Position numbers and translations under genes: made by a program. Below are positions 61,058 to 64,000 of a stretch of DNA of 64,000 nt, one piece after another; position 1 is the stretch's first letter; every line of letters begins with the position of its first letter. Origin of the DNA: Amycolatopsis sp. CA-230715 (GTDB lineage Bacteria; Actinomycetota; Actinomycetes; Mycobacteriales; Pseudonocardiaceae); assembly GCF_018736145.1 (NCBI RefSeq), contig NZ_CP059997.1:1921501-1985500 (forward strand), in the 5' to 3' direction. Under the pieces are notes generated by a model, which worked only from the letters and a program-made list of their open reading frames with translations, searched no databases and was not told the origin of the DNA.

Positions 61058-62569
61058 ATGTCTTCACGCGCGCAGAAAGAGCTTCACCACTACGTTTCCG
61101 GAAAGCGTGTTCCCGGTTCCTCCGGCCGCTTCGGTGACGTGTTCGATCCCAGCACCGGCGAAGTGCGGGCCACCGTGCCGCTCGCTTCCGCGGACGAGGT
61201 CGCGGGCGTCGTCGCCGATTCCGTTGCGGCGCAGCGGGACTGGGCGCGCTGGAACCCGCAGCGGCGGGCCAGGGTCCTGATGCGCTTCGTCGATCTGGTC
61301 AGGGAGAACGAGGACGAGCTCGCGAGGCTGCTCTCGTCCGAGCACGGCAAGACCGTCCCGGACGCGAAGGGCGACATCCAACGCGGGCTCGAGGTCGTCG
61401 AATTCGCCATCGGCATCCCGCACCTGCTCAAGGGCGAGTACTCGGACAGCGCGGGCACCGGGATCGACGTGTACTCGATGCGCCAGCCGCTCGGCGTCGT
61501 CGCCGGGATCACGCCGTTCAACTTCCCCGCGATGATCCCGCTGTGGAAGGCCGCGCCCGCGATCGCCTGCGGCAACGCCTTCGTGCTCAAACCGTCCGAA
61601 CGCGACCCTTCGGTCCCGGTGCGGCTCGCCGAACTGTTCGTCGAAGCCGGACTCCCACCCGGCGTGTTCAACGTGGTCAACGGCGACAAGGAAGCCGTCG
61701 ACGCGCTGCTGACCGACCCCCGCATCGAAGCGGTCGGGTTCGTCGGCTCGTCCGACATCGCCGAATACATCTACACCACCGCCGCGGCGCACGGAAAGCG
61801 CGCGCAGTGCTTCGGTGGCGCGAAAAACCACCTGATCGTGATGCCGGACGCCGATCTGGACCAGGTCACCGACGCGCTCATCGGCGCCGGATACGGCTCC
61901 GCTGGCGAACGCTGCATGGCGATCTCCGTCGCGGTCCCGGTCGGCGAAGCCACCGCGGACGCGCTCGTGGCGAAGCTCGCCGACCGGGTGCGCGCGTTGA
62001 AGATCGGCGCCTCCCTCGACGAGACCGCCGACTTCGGCCCGCTCGTCACCGCCGACGCGGTGGCCAGGGTGACCGGCTACATCCAGTCCGGTGTGGACGA
62101 AGGTGCCGAACTCGTGGTGGACGGCAGGAACCACGTGGTTCCCGGCCACGAGAACGGGTTCTTCCTCGGTGGGACGCTGTTCGATCACGTGACACCGGAC
62201 ATGCGGATCTACCGAGAAGAGGTGTTCGGCCCGGTGCTGAGCATCGTGCGCGCCGCCGACTACGAGGAAGCACTGCGGCTGCCGAGCGAACACGAGTACG
62301 GCAACGGCGTCGCGATCTTCACCCGTGACGGCGACACCGCGCGCGACTTCACCAGCCGCGTGAACACCGGCATGGTCGGCGTCAACGTGCCGATCCCGGT
62401 GCCGATCGCCTACCACACCTTCGGCGGCTGGAAGCGGTCCGGTTTCGGCGATCTCAACCAGCACGGGCCGGACTCGATCCGGTTCTACACCAAGACCAAG
62501 ACCGTCACCTCGCGCTGGCCCGGCGGCGTCAAGGAAGGCGCCAGCTTCGTCATCCCGACGATGAGCTGA
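61058..62569 (+). CDS. mmsA: CoA-acylating methylmalonate-semialdehyde dehydrogenase
   Basis: 503 residues of the ALDH superfamily. TPFNFPAMIPLWKAAPAIAC (NAD site), FVLKPSERDPSVPVRLAELF, VGFVGSSDIAEYIYTTAAAH and the catalytic Cys in GSAGERCMAISVAV (~residue 284). MmsA lacks the usual general-base Glu and uses CoA; here the corresponding segment reads CFGGAKNHLIVMPDA, the MMSDH pattern. It yields propionyl-CoA from methylmalonate semialdehyde in valine breakdown. ATG 61058, under a B12 riboswitch. Confidence 0.94.
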   Translation: MSSRAQKELHHYVSGKRVPGSSGRFGDVFDPSTGEVRATVPLASADEVAGVVADSVAAQRDWARWNPQRRARVLMRFVDLVRENEDELARLLSSEHGKTVPDAKGDIQRGLEVVEFAIGIPHLLKGEYSDSAGTGIDVYSMRQPLGVVAGITPFNFPAMIPLWKAAPAIACGNAFVLKPSERDPSVPVRLAELFVEAGLPPGVFNVVNGDKEAVDALLTDPRIEAVGFVGSSDIAEYIYTTAAAHGKRAQCFGGAKNHLIVMPDADLDQVTDALIGAGYGSAGERCMAISVAVPVGEATADALVAKLADRVRALKIGASLDETADFGPLVTADAVARVTGYIQSGVDEGAELVVDGRNHVVPGHENGFFLGGTLFDHVTPDMRIYREEVFGPVLSIVRAADYEEALRLPSEHEYGNGVAIFTRDGDTARDFTSRVNTGMVGVNVPIPVPIAYHTFGGWKRSGFGDLNQHGPDSIRFYTKTKTVTSRWPGGVKEGASFVIPTMS

Positions 62570-62576
62570 GGCGACG

Positions 62577-63713
62577 ATGAGACTCTCCGACGAGCAGCGC
62601 GCATTGCGCGAGACCGCCGCGGACTTCGCGGCGGAGCACCTCGCCCCGCACGCGCTGGAATGGGACCAGGCCAAGCACTTCCCCGTCGACGTGCTCCGCA
62701 AGGCGGCACAGCTCGGCATGGGCGGGGTGTACGTCGCCGAGGACGCGGGCGGCTCCGGACTCGGCAGGCTGGACGCGGCGCTCATCTTCGAGGCGCTCGC
62801 CACCGGCTGCCCGTCGATCGCGGGCTATCTGTCCATCCACAACATGGTCGGCTGGATGATCGACCGGTTCGGCGACGACGCGCAGCGCCACCGGATCCTG
62901 CCCCGGCTGTGCACGATGGACGCGCTCGGCAGCTACTGCCTCACCGAACCCGGCGCGGGCTCGGACGCGGCCGCACTGTCCACAAGGGCCGTTCGCGACG
63001 GCGACCACTACGTCGTGGACGGCGTGAAGCAGTTCATCTCCGGCGCCGGTGCGTCCGATGTGTACGTAGTGCTGGTGCGGACGGGGGTGCCGGGACCGCA
63101 CGGGATCTCGGCACTGGTCGTCGACCGGGACACACCGGGGGTTTCCTTCGGCGCCAACGAGATCAAGATGGGCTGGAACGCGCAGCCGACGCGCCAGGTG
63201 ATCTTCGACGGCGCCCGCGTCCCGGTGGAGAACCGGCTCGGCGCGGAAGGCGACGGGTTCCGGGTCGCGATGTCCGCTTTGGACGGGGGAAGGCTCAACA
63301 TCTCCGCGTGCTCGCTCGGCGGCGCGGAAGCCGCGCTGGCCAAGGCGATCGCGCACCTGCGCGACCGGGAGGCGTTCGGCGCGAAGCTGTCCGACGCGCA
63401 GGCGCTGCGGTTCCGGCTCGCGGACATGCGCACCGAACTGGAGGCGGCGCGGACCCTGCTCTGGCGGGCGGCTGACGCGCTCGATGGACGCGAACCGGGT
63501 GCCACCCAGTTGTGCGCGATGGCCAAGCGGTTCGCCACCGACACCGGGTTCGAAGTGGCCAACCAAGCGCTGCAGCTGCACGGCGGCTACGGCTACCTCG
63601 CCGAGTACGGCGTGGAAAAGATCGTGCGCGACCTGCGCGTGCACCAGATCCTCGAAGGTACCAACGAAATCATGCGGGTCATCGTGTCCCGCTCGATGCT
63701 GGGAGCGGCCTGA
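62577..63713 (+). CDS. Acyl-CoA dehydrogenase, probably isobutyryl-CoA dehydrogenase
   Basis: 378 residues. YCLTEPGAGSDAAALSTRAV and QFISGAGASDVYVVLVRTGV are the FAD-contact blocks; the catalytic Glu is in QILEGTNEIMRVIVSRSMLG (~residue 361). The context (7 bp after mmsA, overlapping a hydroxyisobutyryl-CoA hydrolase gene) and similarity to ACAD8-type enzymes point to isobutyryl-CoA, the second step of valine degradation. Confidence 0.9.
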   Translation: MRLSDEQRALRETAADFAAEHLAPHALEWDQAKHFPVDVLRKAAQLGMGGVYVAEDAGGSGLGRLDAALIFEALATGCPSIAGYLSIHNMVGWMIDRFGDDAQRHRILPRLCTMDALGSYCLTEPGAGSDAAALSTRAVRDGDHYVVDGVKQFISGAGASDVYVVLVRTGVPGPHGISALVVDRDTPGVSFGANEIKMGWNAQPTRQVIFDGARVPVENRLGAEGDGFRVAMSALDGGRLNISACSLGGAEAALAKAIAHLRDREAFGAKLSDAQALRFRLADMRTELEAARTLLWRAADALDGREPGATQLCAMAKRFATDTGFEVANQALQLHGGYGYLAEYGVEKIVRDLRVHQILEGTNEIMRVIVSRSMLGAA

Positions 63714-64000
63714 TGACCGAAGTGCGCACCTCCGTCCACAACGGACTGGGCAGGATCACCCTGAACCGGCCGAAGGCGATCAACGCGCTCACCCACGACA
63801 TGGTGCGCGTGCTCGGCGCGGTGCTCGACGACTGGGCTGGCGACGACCTCGTCCGCGCCGTGCTGATCGACGGGGCCGGTGAACGCGGGCTCTGCGCCGG
63901 CGGCGACATCCGCGCGATCTACCAGGACGCGCGCTCCGGCGGTACCGCGTCGCTGCCGTTCTGGGCCGACGAATACCGGCTCAACGCCCGGATCGCGCGG
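63713..64000 (+). CDS. 3-hydroxyisobutyryl-CoA hydrolase/enoyl-CoA hydratase-family protein (3' partial)
   Basis: 96 residues to the window edge. The crotonase fold begins IT LNRPKAINALTHDMVRVL and has the oxyanion loop ERGLCAGGDIRAIYQDARSG followed by FWADEYRLNARIAR; the latter is characteristic of 3-hydroxyisobutyryl-CoA hydrolases (FF-x-x-EY-x-L-N), not plain enoyl-CoA hydratases. ATG 63713 overlaps the preceding stop (TGATG). It continues the valine operon. Confidence 0.87.
   Translation, partial: MTEVRTSVHNGLGRITLNRPKAINALTHDMVRVLGAVLDDWAGDDLVRAVLIDGAGERGLCAGGDIRAIYQDARSGGTASLPFWADEYRLNARIAR

Overview
The window is one contiguous piece of a high-GC actinobacterial chromosome. The gene content fits a Pseudonocardiaceae member close to Amycolatopsis: an SsgA-like cell-division protein, a GAF-ANTAR regulator, an MptB-type mannosyltransferase, a mycobacterial-type PrpR, an ECF42 sigma factor, a DUF222-HNH protein, many GTG/TTG starts and several apparently leaderless promoters. 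The genus is inferred from content, not from a marker gene. No rRNA, tRNA, CRISPR array, insertion sequence or prophage was seen.

Layout. 0-10 kb: end of a sarcosine-oxidase-like gene, a sodium:solute symporter and an FAD amine oxidase (amine use); a degenerate Ldh2-family gene; a TetR/GNAT/CPBP-protease locus with a clear operator; purC; an RluA pseudouridine synthase; an Asp/Glu-racemase-superfamily enzyme. 10-15 kb: topoisomerase IV parC-parE, with a compositionally odd block over the quinolone-resistance region of parC. 15-26 kb: ANTAR regulator, secreted carboxylesterase, spermidine-synthase-like protein, a second short Rho with a structured leader, a bifunctional nuclease, a DGPF protein with an ECF42-type promoter, and a MerR/MFS efflux pair. 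26-35 kb: AraC/MFS, SDR, secreted GH25 lysozyme, an SPFH plus ribbon-helix-helix pair, an ABC-F ATPase with an attenuator-like leader, and a DUF222-HNH protein. 35-43 kb: VOC, DGPF and ECF42 sigma operon, NfeD-flotillin-TetR operon, a decayed kptA, an MHS transporter, a diguanylate cyclase.

43.1-43.3 kb holds the most unusual element: three tandem five-codon ORFs, each starting at ATG behind a Shine-Dalgarno sequence and each encoding Met-Ser-Arg-Asp-Asn, with different synonymous codons. They precede an MBL-fold hydrolase gene. I know of no described system with this arrangement.

44-55 kb: a double-domain Lrp regulator whose start codon lies inside a long inverted repeat, MptB, a LysR/SBF-transporter/PLP-dehydratase/GntR locus, a tandem tetO-like operator, small membrane proteins, an F420-type protein, a SAM methyltransferase and the SsgA-like gene. 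55.8-64 kb: a propionate/valine block. prpDBC (methylcitrate cycle) is divergent from prpR; next to it a cobalamin riboswitch and a palindromic operator control mmsA, an acyl-CoA dehydrogenase and a 3-hydroxyisobutyryl-CoA hydrolase. Valine breakdown supplies propionyl-CoA, so its two fates (B12-dependent methylmalonyl-CoA mutase or B12-independent methylcitrate cycle) meet here.
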